64,000 nt of DNA from Polyodon spathula (lineage: Eukaryota; Chordata; Actinopteri; Acipenseriformes; Polyodontidae): assembly GCF_017654505.1 (NCBI RefSeq), contig NC_054537.1, positions 67,627,145 through 67,691,144 on the forward strand. The letters run 5' to 3'. Positions 45,208 through 57,420 of this stretch are shown here, in pieces. Position numbers and translations under genes: made by a program. The notes under the pieces are model-generated. The model saw nothing but the letters and a program-made list of their open reading frames with translations. It had not been told where the DNA came from and did no database searches. Positions within the stretch are counted from its first letter, which is position 1. Each line of letters begins with the position of its first letter.

Positions 45208-45208
<1 letters not shown>
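44354..45208. other. Non-coding stretch, nothing recognised
   Basis: AT-rich, no motifs or repeat ends. Confidence 0.5.

Positions 45209-45280
<72 letters not shown>
45209..45280. repeat. (TA)n microsatellite
   Basis: A pure TA tract of about 35 units. Confidence 0.97.
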
Positions 45281-45281
<1 letters not shown>

Positions 45282-46412
45282 TAACAGAAACTACACACCC
45301 TACCAATGTGCTGTGTATTTTAAATAGTCAGCAAGGGCAGAGGCAGCTGTATTGGTGGAGGAAGAATAACTTTTTAGGGTCTGTGTTGCAATTCAGCCAT
45401 TAATTCAGTTTAGGATACACAGAATATTGGTTGAGGTTAGTTTGGTTAGCCAAAAGCTCTACACTCTCCCTCTATTAAGATTCCTTATCTGAGTGTATAA
45501 GATGTGGCTGGAAACAATACTAACAAAACAATGACTATGTTAATTTAGACGGTATCTGTACATTGTTTGTTAATGATGGTCAAGTTTCTGATACAAAATA
45601 ACCACTGCTTTGTTTTATTTTGTTAGCTGGCCCCTCAGGTCCTTAGTGATTTGAATAGAAGTCATCATTTTAGTTCTTGTCCTTTTGATGAGTTATATCC
45701 CAAAGGCAAACAGAGACTAATACAAATAAATCAAGTAATGGTATATTTACAATGCTGAGGTACCATTCAAAGGAAACAAGCACTTTTAGTAAAACTGACT
45801 TATTTACCTCACAACAATGAACCAGTAGCAAAGGTAATTTCAGAACAAACCTTGATTTTGAAATTTTTTTTTTGGGAAAACTAGTGTTACAAGCATCAAT
45901 GAAAGCTGATATGATATGAAAATGAGCTGGAATCGCCAGCAGATACAAGATGGGATGGTATTCTTTATTTATAAAGAGAAAGTATAAGGACCTGGCAAAA
46001 AGCACCATCTGTCTTGAACTTGGGATATTTAAGGTGTTTCAACACAGTTGCCAATAAACCTCCTCCAAGGTAGGTCAGAATAGTATTTATTTCCTGCCCT
46101 GTATACATTTACAAGTATATAACTGACATCAAAATGAGGACATCAGCGGCAATTCGTAAAGCACTAGCCTAAGCCTAAAATCCTGTTTTTGACCACAGCA
46201 GATAATACTATTTAAACAACCAAGTCAATATTTTATCGCAAGAATACAGCCAATGGATGTACATGGTATTGCTAGTTTCTAGTCTTCTTCTAAGCTTTTT
46301 TTTTACTGATATTTAGAAAAGTGGTCAAGAAACAATTAAACATTTAAGAGAACTATAACAGAAATACTCTATTCACAAATCTTGAACCCAACAGGTACTT
46401 AATGTTGGTACA

Positions 46413-46415
<3 letters not shown>
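45281..46415. other. Non-coding stretch, nothing recognised
   Basis: Ordinary AT-rich sequence. The longest minus-strand frame (112 codons, 45670-46008) has no motif. Confidence 0.5.
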
Positions 46416-46461
<46 letters not shown>

Positions 46462-46468
46462 GTAGTAT

Positions 46469-46509
<41 letters not shown>

Positions 46510-46512
46510 TTT
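46416..46512. repeat. Compound (TTA)n(GTA)n microsatellite
   Basis: TTA units give way to GTA/TAG units, a transition like that in the (TTA)n tract at 55848-55955. Confidence 0.96.
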
Positions 46513-47009
46513 GCAATAATAAAGTTAATAAAATAAATACAGTTAAATTAAACTGTTCTAGTTAGTTATTGGCTTGTTGGCTTCTTCAATAACCATGTAG
46601 ACCAGTTTCATGAATACCAAACTTTGCTTTGCTTTTCATAAAAAACTGATAAAATGATATCTGTGAGTACGGCCCAACAATACATAAACACACATTTGCA
46701 AATAACATTTGCTCCAGTGAAATAACAACATAGATGTATAGGTAAAACTTTAGTTCAAGTATACAGTACGTTATACGTGATTATAAACAATAGCAACAAA
46801 AAGTGACAAAAGTTGTATAGTAACTGTAATACAAAAGCTAAGCAGCCCCATACAATTGGCAAGATAGACATATAAAGACAAAGAGGCATAGAAAGACAGG
46901 TAGATTGCAGTTATAAGCAGTATAAAAACAATGGCATATTCTAGAATTGTTAACACCATAATTAATAACATGTTTATAGATTGTTTATAATCACGCATAT
47001 CATGGATAC

Positions 47010-47010
<1 letters not shown>

Positions 47011-47058
<48 letters not shown>

Positions 47059-47063
47059 ACATA

Positions 47064-47098
<35 letters not shown>

Positions 47099-47134
47099 TA
47101 TATATAGATATATATATATATATATATATATATA
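47011..47134. repeat. Compound (CA)n then (TA)n microsatellite
   Basis: A CA tract (47011-47057) is followed by two TA tracts separated by GATATATAGA interruptions. Confidence 0.96.
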
Positions 47135-47149
47135 GGTTACACTTCTGGT

Positions 47150-47640
47150 CAGATATGCAGCTTCCACCTTAAGAATTAGAAGTGGAAAGTATAATTAGGT
47201 GGCTGCATTATGCTGAGCACAGCCAAGCATTGCAGAGGATTGAGTTGCCAGTCTTTCTCCACCTTGTCCTCAGCCAAACGGCAGGAAACAGCTGGCCAGA
47301 ATTTTTGAATGCCTTTAATTAATTGAAATCTTCGATGTTAGGAGTTGGTGATTAAATGCAATAAGACTAATATTCCTGGATGATTCTGCTAAAAGATGAT
47401 TGTCTTGAAATGCATACTGGTCGCAGAGTGCGTTTAATGCCCTGTTTAAGGACAAACTTTAATCACAATGGAGAAAAGTTACCTTGAGGGAACATTTCTC
47501 ATACACAAGCATTGATTCATAAAGATAAACATGGATGGCACTGTGCATTAACTTTGCTTTGCATTAACCTCGCAGAGCTATGCAAATGTGACATGTGCAT
47601 AAGGCAAGGGTGTAAGGGGCTGTGCTTAATGGACTGGTTT
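47150..47640. promoter_or_regulatory. Candidate conserved non-coding element
   Basis: A repeat-free block of about 490 bp contains an octamer-like ATGCAAAT (47580-47587) and several homeodomain-like TTAATTAATTG and GATTAAATG cores. Texture and length fit a conserved enhancer, but conservation cannot be checked here. Confidence 0.28.
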
Positions 47641-48131
47641 TGACTGAAGTTCTGTATTTTGTTTTGGTGGTGGAGTTTGTCGGAGAGCTTGCAATGTTTT
47701 TTTCATTGCTGTTTGTTTCCTTCTTTCTAAGTATATAGTGTTTATAAAATGTAAAGTGTTTTGTTTAAAATTAGGCTCTGTGCTACAGTCTACTACAGGT
47801 AGCTCTACTCAGATATGTTTTCATACTTAATGAAATAACTTTTATGTGTTGGTTCTCTTTCAACACTGCAATGTGTTAAGAATGGATGATTATACCCATA
47901 ACTGGTGAAGGACAGAGAATGTGCATGATTGTTTTTTTTTCTTAAATCAGATGTTTAGATGACTGTAAAAGACTGGAGATATGTTTTCATCTTACAGGTC
48001 TGTAATGATCATGTGATGCATTAGTGGTGACTCTATACTCTCTTCTGGGTACTGTTCTTTCATGAATGCTTTTGATACTACAGCTAGCTGAACAGTTCTA
48101 CTTGTTAATAACATGTATGTTATGTGTGACT
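47641..48131. other. Non-coding stretch, nothing recognised
   Basis: T-rich sequence without motifs. Confidence 0.5.
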
Positions 48132-48144
48132 TAATAATAATAGA

Positions 48145-48225
<81 letters not shown>
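48132..48225. repeat. (AAT)n microsatellite
   Basis: About 28 AAT units, impure at the left edge. Confidence 0.97.
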
Positions 48226-48226
<1 letters not shown>

Positions 48227-48742
48227 TATCAGACTGCTTTTGTTTGGTCTCTAATACATCACTGTAGTTTTTAGTCCCACAACTCCACGTGTGATTCGTG
48301 TCCTTATTGTATTCAGAGCTTCCACCTCTTGTTAATCTGCTGTCAAGCTTTGTTGAAGTCACCTTGTGATTGAAGTTCAATTTTCTTCAATGTAAACAAC
48401 CCTCAAAGTGTTTTGTAGAGTTAGTAGCGCTTGGCATTCAGAACGACTCTGAGTTCACCTGGGAAATAGCTACTTCTAACGTGTTTTAACGCGTGTTAAA
48501 CCATGTATTCGATCTATATAGAAAAGTTATTAGTGTGATTCCAAAGATAACTGTTCCACAGAATAGTTAGATAAAAGACTGGTGACTTTGAAACTGAAAC
48601 TGCTTAATTGTACAGTAAAATAACCTTTATATTTATTCAGCACTAGTGTATTTTGTACTGTATTCAAAATTTACAGTGTTCAAAATACTGAAGAATGTGC
48701 TGAAGTAGAACTAGAGTTTTTTTAGGAACTGGTACGTAAAGC

Positions 48743-49172
48743 GTAAGTATCAGGGTTCTGAAAACTGTTTAGATAATGTACCTGTTAGCATCCTGACAGT
48801 TTTTTACACTTAGAACTTTCAAACTTCTTTTGAAAATGGCAGTCCTAGTGCACTATGGTTTGAGATCTGTCTTCTAAATCACTGCAGGAACAGCGATAAA
48901 CATAACAACTGCTCTGGATTTTCTGTTTCGTACCACATCATGGATCGTTATTGCTGTTCTACTGTTTGGCAGTGTGGGAAATAACCCTCATGTTATCAGT
49001 GCACTAGAGCGGCCATTTTGAAAACAGCTTTGAAACAAACTTTAAAGTTATAAGTGTAAAAAGTTGTCAGGATGTTAACAATGAAAAGAAAAATTACAGG
49101 TACATTACTTAAACAGTTGTAGCAACACGTGGGGATGTATAACGCTATATTTTTTGGAACCCTGCTACTTAC
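48743..49172. mobile_element. Fold-back element with arms of about 120-160 bp
   Basis: The left end GTAAGTATCAGGGTTCTGAA and the right end, read inward, GTAAGTAGCAGGGTTCCAAA are inverted copies. The similarity continues through GTACCTGT, CATCCTGACA and AAAATGGC(A/C)G(T/C)CCTAGTGCAC-like sequence. The total is 430 bp with a spacer of about 130 bp and no coding potential. A further arm of the family lies at 11415-11600. It is most likely a non-autonomous DNA transposon; the target duplication is unclear. Confidence 0.75.
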
Positions 49173-49558
49173 TTTTTAATTTGTAAAACTGATTTGATTG
49201 TGTATCACAAAACTGATTGAAGTAAAGTGCATAATATGCATTATATTATGTGGTGAAGTGCTAGAAAGCCAGTACATTAGTCGTAGGATGAAAAGAGCCT
49301 TATTTCTTGGGTCACTGTATATGCTGTTTCACCACCAGGGGCCACCTTTTCCCAGTTCTGTGTTTGTGTGGAAAAACTCCACGTGCTGAAATGTTCTTTA
49401 ATATTCACGGCAGTGTCATGGGTAAAGTATCGTATTTCGCGGAATGTGTACGGAACTATTTTATAAATTATGTGTACAGATTATTATTTCTTTTTTTAAA
49501 CATCAAATGTAGAGATAAATGCACTGACATCACCAAAATCAACATCAAAGTTATTCAA

Positions 49559-50060
49559 TCACTTTACAATAGCTTGTGAAATGGTGTTGTAATTAACAGC
49601 CTGTAGGTAAAGTGTATCTGCAATGACAGCTTTCAATTCTAGTACATCAGATGCATGCTCACCATTTAGGTCTTGCAAAACAAATACAATGTGTAACCCA
49701 TACTGATCTTGGGCATCAGTTGACTCGTCAGTGATCACTGACAAGCAACCACTGTTTTATCAATTCTGTAAGTATTCATGTCTCAGCTGGGCTGATGAAG
49801 GAGTCACTCCACCATTTGTTCAAGCAAACGCCTATGTCAGGTCAAAATGTAATGTGTTTCGTGCTTCACGTTTTTCAGAGGACTTTTGGCACTGGAAGTC
49901 ACCACTTTTTGTTTCTTTGCAAGTAAAGCAGTCACGGTACTGCTATGGATTTCCGTTCTCTTTTGGTGAATACTTGAATCTAAATGTCTGTCACCAGTCG
50001 TTTCTTGGTAACTTAGTGATCTACAGTAACGTTGCAGGACGTACACAAGAGCTTACCTCC
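49559..50060 (-). pseudogene. hAT-like (CGGBP1/ZBED-type) transposase remnant
   Basis: On the minus strand the upstream part reads HLDSSIHQKRTEIHSSTVTA then KNVKHETHYILT, resembling the BED-like zinc-finger tail and linker of CGGBP1-like/hAT proteins. After a broken middle, SVITDESTDAQDQYGLHIVF and ELKAVIADTLYLQAVNYNTI follow, in which the DESTD stretch carries the first catalytic aspartate region of this group. Frames change between the two parts and the rest of the catalytic domain is absent. Family naming is from memory. Confidence 0.6.
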
Positions 50061-50194
50061 ATCGCTGTGAAAAACTTCTGCTGGATACTGCTTTACGTGG
50101 TCTGCTGCAGAAATATTTTTTGCCTTTTTAGAGACATCCATCTGGCAGGATGAAGGCTGATAAAAAGAGTGAAACTGTGCCTATTGACTATTAG

Positions 50195-50470
50195 CTCACA
50201 TTCTAAAGGTGAAATCACACCGACTGCCTGGTTGTGACACCTCAAGTAGTGCATCATTTTAAAGCTTGAGCATTTCTCTTCAAAATAAAGTAGATTTAGT
50301 GGGACATTGAGGCATTCACAGGCTATGCCATGAAATATACTCCAACCCCATATTAATACTTGCCACTTTATTGAATATTGGCCCACATTCTAACGGTTAA
50401 ATCACATCGATAAAAAGAGGTGGCACAACCAGGCTATGAATGTGATTTAACCCTTAGAATGTGAATAAGT
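50195..50470. mobile_element. Small inverted-repeat element, nested or rearranged
   Basis: CACATTCTAAAGGTGAAATC (50202 on) and its inverse GATTTAACCCTTAGAATGTG (ending 50464) form arms of about 45 bp, both extending into GCCTGGTTGTG. A third copy of the arm starts at 50388 (CACATTCTAACGGTTAAATC), so the right-hand part alone makes a hairpin of about 77 bp. It is a MITE-like unit without coding capacity. Confidence 0.65.
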
Positions 50471-50759
50471 TATAATTCTTCATAGATATTTAAACTCATA
50501 AAGGGGGTGATGTAAGTGCAGTACAAATAATTGTGGATGCTTAAGAGCAATGCAAATTACTGAACACTCACAAATAATGATACACAATTATGCTAATGAG
50601 GGTATCAATGAGAGCATTGGTGTATTTAATGGCTGCACTTGCAGTTAGGAGTACTGAGAGCAATATTTGCTGTATGACATTTATGGAGCACAAAATACAA
50701 ACCCCAAAAAATAAATGTCAAAAAAAAAAAATAAGTTTTTTCTTAGAAGGGGTCCGTAT

Positions 50760-51040
50760 GACTGAGGTCACTCAGCATGAAACAAGTTGCTTGGAAAAGC
50801 CTCAGCCAACATCAGTGGGGGTCCAGCTCATCCCTCAATTCAGCTGTTAGGTCTAAGATGACCTGCAGAGTGAGACGATAACATTTTAGCACCGCATCCT
50901 CCAGCATCCCAAACAAAGTGACCCTGGGATTCAATATGTGCGGGTCTTCTTCATCTTGTCCTTCACCTCTAAACGTGTTCCTGCCACTCCTGAACAAGAG
51001 TCAAGTATTGTCGCATCATGAAGTGTAGCACAGCAGCCAT
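50760..51040 (-). pseudogene. HARBI1-like N-terminal fragment
   Basis: The minus strand reads AAVLHFMMRQYLTLVQEWQE, a stop, and, in a second frame, RVTLFGMLEDAVLKCYRLTL then ILDLTAELRDELDP. The order (F..L.D......YRL....I..L...L...L.P) resembles the N-terminal helix-turn-helix region of Harbinger transposases or HARBI1. The catalytic part is not present. It is a different family from the Harbinger copies at 7531 and 38906 as far as I can tell. Confidence 0.5.
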
Positions 51041-51257
51041 CCTGTAAACAATGACAGGTCTCTGCAGGTGTGTGCATTTATACACCTCTTAGTTACCCGC
51101 TTCTATAATGGTTTGCACCTTGTAAGAAGAGGAGTAAAGTTTTTTGAGGGTCAGAAATTGCCTAAGTGCAAGGCAAAATCATTACATCACACTATACTTT
51201 CTGCACCCACTTAGTGTCCAGATGCCATCCAATTCCATGTTTTTCTCTTCATTGCAA

Positions 51258-52385
51258 ATTTGACAAAGGTGCAAAGTCAAGACAAAGTCCCGCACAAAAG
51301 ATTAATTCTCAAACTGAACGCAGTTGGGATTCAAGGAAACACATGTACATGGATTAGGGAGTGGTCAACATGTAGAAAACAGAAAGTACTGATTAGAGGA
51401 AAAACCTCAGAATGGAGTGTGGTAACCAGCAGTGTACCACAGGGATCAGTATTAGGTCCTCTGCTATTCCTAATCTACATTAATGATTTAGATTCTGGTA
51501 TAGTAAGCAAACTTGTTAAATTTGCAGACGACACAAAAGTAGGAGGAGTGGCAAACACTGTTGCAGCAGCAAAGGTCATTCAAAATGATCTAGACAAGAT
51601 TCAGAACTGGGCAGACACATGGCAAATGACATTTAATAGAGAAAAGTGTAAGGTACTGCACGCAGGAAATAAAAATGTACATTATAAATATCATATGGGA
51701 GATATTGAAATTGGAGAAGGAATCTATGAAAAAGACCTAGGAGTTTTTGTTGACTCAGAAATGTCTTCATCTAGAAGCTATAAAAAAGGCTAACAAGATG
51801 CTCGGATACATTGTGAAAAGTGTTGAATTTAAATCAAGGGAAGTAATGTTAAAACTGTACAATGCACTAGTAAGACCTCATCTTGAATATTGTGTTCAGT
51901 TCTGGTCACCTCGCTATAAAAAAGATATTGCTGCTCTAGAAAGAGTGCAAAGAAGAGCGACCAGAATTATTCCGGGCTTAAAAGGCATGTCATATGCAGA
52001 CAGGCTAAAAGAATTGAATCTGTTCAGTCTTGAACAAAGAAGACTACGTGGCGACCTAATTCAAGCATTCAAAATTCTAAAAGGTATTGACAGTGTCGAC
52101 CCAAGGGACTTTTTCAGCCTGAAAAAAGAAACAAGGACCAGGGGTCACAAATGGAGTTTAGAAAAAGGGGCATTCAGAACAGAAAATAGGAGACACTTTT
52201 TTACACAGAGAATTGTGAGGGTCTGGAATCAACTCCCCAGTAATGTTGTTGAAGCTGACACCCTGGGATCCTTCAAGAAGCTGCTTGATGAGATTTTGGG
52301 ATCAATAAGCTACTAACAACCAAACGAGCAAGATGGGCCGAATGGCCTCCTCTCGTTTGTAAACTTTCTTATGTTCTTATGTTCA
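51258..52385 (+). pseudogene. CR1-type LINE, 5'-truncated, one frameshift
   Basis: The first frame runs from RLILKLNAVGIQGNTCTWIR through TSSVPQGSVLGPLLFLIYIN (RT motif B) and LVKFADDTKVGG (RT motif C, catalytic DD) to EKDLGVFVDSEMSSS. A small indel near 51770 moves it to the second frame, which continues AIKKANKMLGYIVKSVEFKS, ALVRPHLEYCVQFWSPRY, QRRATRIIPGL and the final VVEADTLGSFKKLLDEIL to a TAA at 52314-52316. The 3' tail has GATGGGCCGAATGGCCTCCT and ends in short TTCTTATG repeats, as CR1 LINEs do. The endonuclease and RT fingers are lost by 5' truncation. It is one of the least decayed coding relics in the window. Confidence 0.85.
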
Positions 52386-53221
52386 TGTGAACACCATTCT
52401 TTAGATTTTTGCAACCGATAAAATCTGACTTTACAGCTGCTAAACGTGATTTATGGCAGCATTATGGGGTTTTGCACCCGCAAATCACTTTGCATGTATA
52501 TTACATCACACACAAAGTGCATAAATAATCTGTCTAGGAATTGATTTATTAGATATATAAAGATGTAAACAAAATTAAAGAAACACAACATGACACAATT
52601 ACAAAATCAATTTCAACTGTCACAATATCATAGACTGGTTCTTTAATACTCTTACAGAATTAGAAATTGTAGAAAAGTCTGTTTCTTCTGCTGTCTGTCC
52701 AATGCTTTCTATTACTGTCCACCTCTTGCGTGGGCTCCTATAATGGCACTTAAAGTGATTACACACATTGAACCATGGGATTGATCGAATAGGATTGAAC
52801 AATAGGATTGAATCTCTTTCGCTGAAATCATAAAATATCATACTTGCGGTGGAGAAATACCCAGAGCTTTAAGACAAAGGTCATCGCAATTACAAAGATA
52901 AAGAGATGAAAGGTAATATATGGGAGTCAATTTAGAAGGAACTGGATATTCCAGGCATGTACGATTTATTGCCATATATGTTGAAATACCATTAGAGAAG
53001 ACACTCACAATTTCCACATCATGTTGATGAGTATGTACTAGTCTTGATCATAGTTTTGTCAATAGCAATTTTTAACAGCAGTATAGTTTTCAAACCTGTC
53101 TAATCGCCTCTGTGTCGCTTCTGGGGTGTATGGTCTTGTCACTCAATTAAAACTGGCCATTACAAAGGTTTCTTAATGATGTTGAAAGGACCTCAGTACT
53201 TCAATGGAGTGCCTAATTATG
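52386..53221. other. Non-coding stretch, nothing recognised
   Basis: AT-rich sequence without motifs; a short minus-strand frame at 52620-52841 has no recognisable family. Confidence 0.5.
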
Positions 53222-53371
53222 CGATCGAGCCTATCGATGCGGGCTGTTCCGTGTGGTAGATGACCGTGACTGGAGTTATGCATCCCGAACCATAGGCGAG
53301 GGCGCTAACGAAAGTCAAGGCCATCTACCACTCGGTAGAGCCCACATCGATAGGGCTCTATCACTGTTAGA
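53222..53371. mobile_element. Short fold-back element with 50-bp arms
   Basis: The left arm (GATCGAGCCTATCGATGCGG, continuing to GTGTGGTAGATGACC) and the right arm read in reverse (GATAGAGCCCTATCGATGTG, continuing to GAGTGGTAGATGGCC) are inverse copies with about eight differences. They enclose a GC-rich loop of about 45 bases (TATGCATCCCGAACCATAGG inside). It is far GC-richer than its surroundings. Function unknown; MITE-like. Confidence 0.7.
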
Positions 53372-53517
53372 AAATGATTTATTTAATTATTTTCTCTTTA
53401 AAAAAAAACAACTTTAAAACCTATATTTACTTTGAACCTTTGATATTACGGCGGGTAACATTCCACTGATGAAAACAGTCCCTAACATAATTAGAATAGA
53501 AAACGACATACTCATAG

Positions 53518-53556
<39 letters not shown>

Positions 53557-53557
53557 G
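53518..53557. repeat. (TTA)n microsatellite
   Basis: About 13 TTA units. Confidence 0.95.
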
Positions 53558-54150
53558 CTAACATATTTATTTATTGGGGTCTTACTCTTTCTTATTATAA
53601 TTTATCTGGACATGTACAATTGTTGAATAGTCTGTGTAGTATTGACTTGGACTCAAAACTTGCTGTTGGAGGCGGGGCATCATTTAAGCAGGCAGGGAGT
53701 GGATTGGCTGGTGAGGAAATAACTGGAACAGGGTTGGGGGTTTGACTGGCTGGTTTTGAGGGAGGGTATTGTTTGGATCCAGCTAAATACAGAATTGTGG
53801 ACCAATCATGTCCTCCCTGTTGATTTGCTGTCCAGTAGCTACGAATTGAGCCTTCATTATGGTGTCTTGTCACAGATATGATTTTGCTAGACCAACAACA
53901 GAAAGTATGTCAAATTTGAAAAGTTTGATTTTTAGTAACTTAGTATCTGTTTGAATAATAAAAAAAAAGTAAAATGTATGGCAAAAATAAACATCAGGAC
54001 CCCACTGAGCTTACTCACATGTGGTAGTTTCAATGATAATACATCACAATTCCAATGTAATATTAATTCTAACGAAAATAGGTCATTCACTGATGTCTCT
54101 TATCCACGGAGTACAATGATTTGCAAAATGTTACAAGAAACTACAAAAGC
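53558..54150. other. Non-coding stretch, nothing recognised
   Basis: It includes a minus-strand 92-codon Pro-rich frame (53595-53873) that I could not assign to a family. Confidence 0.45.
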
Positions 54151-54271
<121 letters not shown>

Positions 54272-55321
54272 AGTTTCTTGTGTTGAGTGTTCAGTAGTGA
54301 TTAAATCTGCCTTGTTGAGCCTTGTAAAAACCTGACTTAATCATGTAAACTTCTGTGTAAGCAAAGTAGAAGAAACTTCAAAGGGTCTAAAAGCCTTCAG
54401 GGGATTTGTACTGAGACACCAGCAACAGATCTTAATCTGTCTACTGAATTCTGGCTATATTTGTCCAAGGAGCTGGTACCAACCAACTCTCCAAGGTAGG
54501 GCTAGTGGGTTAATTCAGCCTGTATCCCCATGGAGAGTATTGGCTTCATTAGGCTACAGGAAACTCTTCAGCAGCAGAGACCCATGCTTGGTCGAAAGGC
54601 CCTAAAATTAAGTTCTGTAGTAAATGAAGCTAATAACTGTAACAGACTTGGACAGACCTTGGTTAGAAAAAGTAAAGATGTTATCTTAACATGCCCCTTA
54701 AAATGCAAGACTCTTTTTTTACTTCTCTCTTTCTCACTCCCAGTTGGTGAAAGTTACATTAACATTCCATCTAGGGCTGCTAAACAGAATCTTAATTAGA
54801 CCTGATACTCCTGTGCAAGGGGTTTATTCATTGCATTTCTTAACTAATGGCTGCTGTCGGGTTATTTTTTTTCTCTTTGGGGGATATCGTGTTCTCCTAC
54901 AAAGCATGACAGAAATGTAACGTGCATTGCAAAAAAGGGCTTGTAGATGAGACGTGAAAAGTTGGATTGACTCCAATTGGATCTAATGGTGAGGAACTGT
55001 TTACAACAGCTACTTTTATACATCATTATGCTAAAGGATTAACTTCTTTCAGTGATGGAACCACTTTTCAGAATACAATTTGTCAAATCATTATTTAAGT
55101 TCATTGAGGAGCTAAATTAACTAAGGGATCTTACTTGTTATAATGACTGTATAATAAGAATCCCCCCCCAAAAAAAAAACTAGAGCATTGCTTACTTTTG
55201 TTATAATGTGTGAAGGTGTGGGAAATTAGTTTAAATTGTTTCAGTAACATTTTCAAAACATTTAGTCTAACACACTTTATGGTATCTAAGTACTTCCAAT
55301 AGGACATACAAATTATTATTA
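54272..55321. other. Non-coding stretch, nothing recognised
   Basis: Mixed-composition unique sequence with no motif. The minus strand at 55163-55180 has a homopolymer T/G run. Confidence 0.45.
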
Positions 55322-55845
55322 TTAGGGATCCAAGCAAGGAAGTTGCATGATCCCTATTGCATTTGTTAGGATTTTTATTTGTATTTATTTTTTTATTATT
55401 ATCTGCCAAAATTTTCAAATGTCTGTAAAATCAACACGGCCTATGGGAATTTGTCTCACATCAAAAACGAAGGTCATAGGTCACATGGTGTGGCAGCCAT
55501 ATTGGATTTTTCACAAGAATTGGCCAATTTTTCAAAACTCTTCTCCAAAATCGCAATCAGCCGCAACTTGGTGCACATACTCCCCTCATGGCCTACATTC
55601 AGATTTGTTCACGAGAAAAAAATCTCTAGCGTAGTTTGGTGGCCATATTGAATTTGTTGAAAATATTCAAACATGTTTTCTGAAACTGTTATGCCGACTT
55701 TGTATAGATAGCCTTGGCAAGGTTGTCTATTAAGTGTGTTAAAAGCAAGTTGCTACATAAAAAAACATGGCTGCCGTGAGCCAATCAAATTTCAGATATG
55801 GTCAGTTTATATATTGCAGTGTTTCTCTATGGTAGAATGTGGTAG
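55322..55845. repeat. Probable interspersed repeat bounded by ATT tracts
   Basis: The block starts after an ATTATT run with AGGGATCCAAGCAAGGAAGT, repeats TGATCCCTATTGCATTTG shortly after (an inverted GGGATC pair), and runs into the (TTA)n tract at 55848. I recall the AGGGATCCAAGCA head from dispersed repeats of fish and other aquatic animals, class unknown. Confidence 0.4.
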
Positions 55846-55847
55846 AA

Positions 55848-55848
55848 A

Positions 55849-55902
<54 letters not shown>

Positions 55903-55955
55903 TATTATTATTATTATTATTATTATTAGTCGTAGTCGTAGTCATAGTCATAGTA
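55848..55955. repeat. (TTA)n microsatellite with (CGTAGT)-type end
   Basis: TTA units with one ACT interruption, ending in CGTAGT/CATAGT hexamers. Confidence 0.96.
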
Positions 55956-57420
55956 GTTTTTTCCAAATCTTTTTTTTTTTTTTTGGCAGATAGTCGTTTG
56001 GTTGTGTGTTGCCTATTGTGCTACCTTAATTGACTAAAACAGAGATTTGTCAATTATATAATTATGTATTATACTTCATAAACCAAAGCAAAATGATTGA
56101 GCCACTATAGTTCTAAGTGCATTATTTATGTAGTAATGTCTTGAGGAGTAATTAATTACACTAAAAGCCTAGCTTCACATATAACTCTATGTCCACTGAA
56201 TAATGCTTGTGTTTAAAATGTTATATGTTGTGTGATGTTGATGTTCCAGGGCCAGTATTTTCACAATGAAGTGTTAACTGCAAACCACTAAAAAGCCAGT
56301 ATAAGATTGTTTATTAAAAATAAAAGCTATGGTAAACACTGCACAGTATAAACAGGTATAGGAAAAATGTAAGTCTTTAATTTGTTGTATAAGAAAGATA
56401 TATCCACTCAAAACAGAAGACTAGTAAACTAATCTTGTTTATGCCCATACATTTTTGTATTTATTCTAAGACTCTGAAACTATTTCATTTTATAGTTATT
56501 TTTCTGACGTTCCTTTGTACTGAAATTGTAAAGCTAGTAACACTTGTTAAATCTATTCTCAACACAGGTTTTAATAATAATTTCAAGCTAATTAGCCAAG
56601 CCTATAAGGCCCACTACATCTTAATATTTAAGACATCTTTGAAATGGTTTTGTAGCTTGTACTAATTAAAGTAAATTACTGGAATATAAAAATTGTTGTT
56701 TCTAAAGATAGTTTTTAATTGTATTCATTATTGTTGTTAACTGTTATTAAAGATCATCCTTTAAATATTCAGTGTTCTTTTTTTTTAAATTGGACTTTAT
56801 TGTGTGTTTTTTTTTTTTTTTTTTTTTTTTATATTGCTTCTACCTGTGCTGGCCCTGTGGGCACATAGTTAAAAAGCTAAACTAAACAAAACTTTCTGTA
56901 ACTTTTTTTTCTTTCTTTTTTATTTTTTCTTTCTTGTTTTAATTATCTGCAGCTGTTAGTAACCAGTGCGCAGATTGTAGTGCAGATGTAGCACATGTTC
57001 AGAAAGCCATTCGGCTTTGTATCAGATGTCACTTTTTTCTTCTTCTTTTTTGATGGGGTTTACTTAAGGTCTGTTGTGGAGAAATGTCATAGGTTTAAAA
57101 GGATGTTCTTGCTCCTTCCCCATCATGCAAAGTTTGTTGGCACCTCTATGCGGATGCAGGCATTACTGCTGCTTTAAGAAAAAAAAAATCCTTAACAAGC
57201 TCTTTGACCTGTCTTATGAATACCATGTGTCTATTTGTTAGTAATTTCGACATTTTGCTGTTGGACTGTTATTAAAAGCAGACCCAAGTTGTGCAAACGA
57301 GAGAGGTCCCCTACAACCACCAAACATAAAAAGTACATATTACACTATCACAGCTAAACAGACATACAGTATACTATTGGAATGGAAATACCATATTGTC
57401 TCCTAATTATTTTAAAAGTT
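55956..57420. other. Non-coding stretch, nothing recognised
   Basis: AT-rich with poly(T) runs (55971-55984, 56801-56830). No gene motif. Confidence 0.5.

Noticed and set aside
53595..53873. Pro-rich 92-codon minus-strand open frame
   Set aside because: There is no recognisable domain. It could be a decayed repeat, but nothing supports a gene.
56995..57177. Short frame beside T-rich sequence
   Set aside because: It has no motif, and its composition reflects poly(T) runs.
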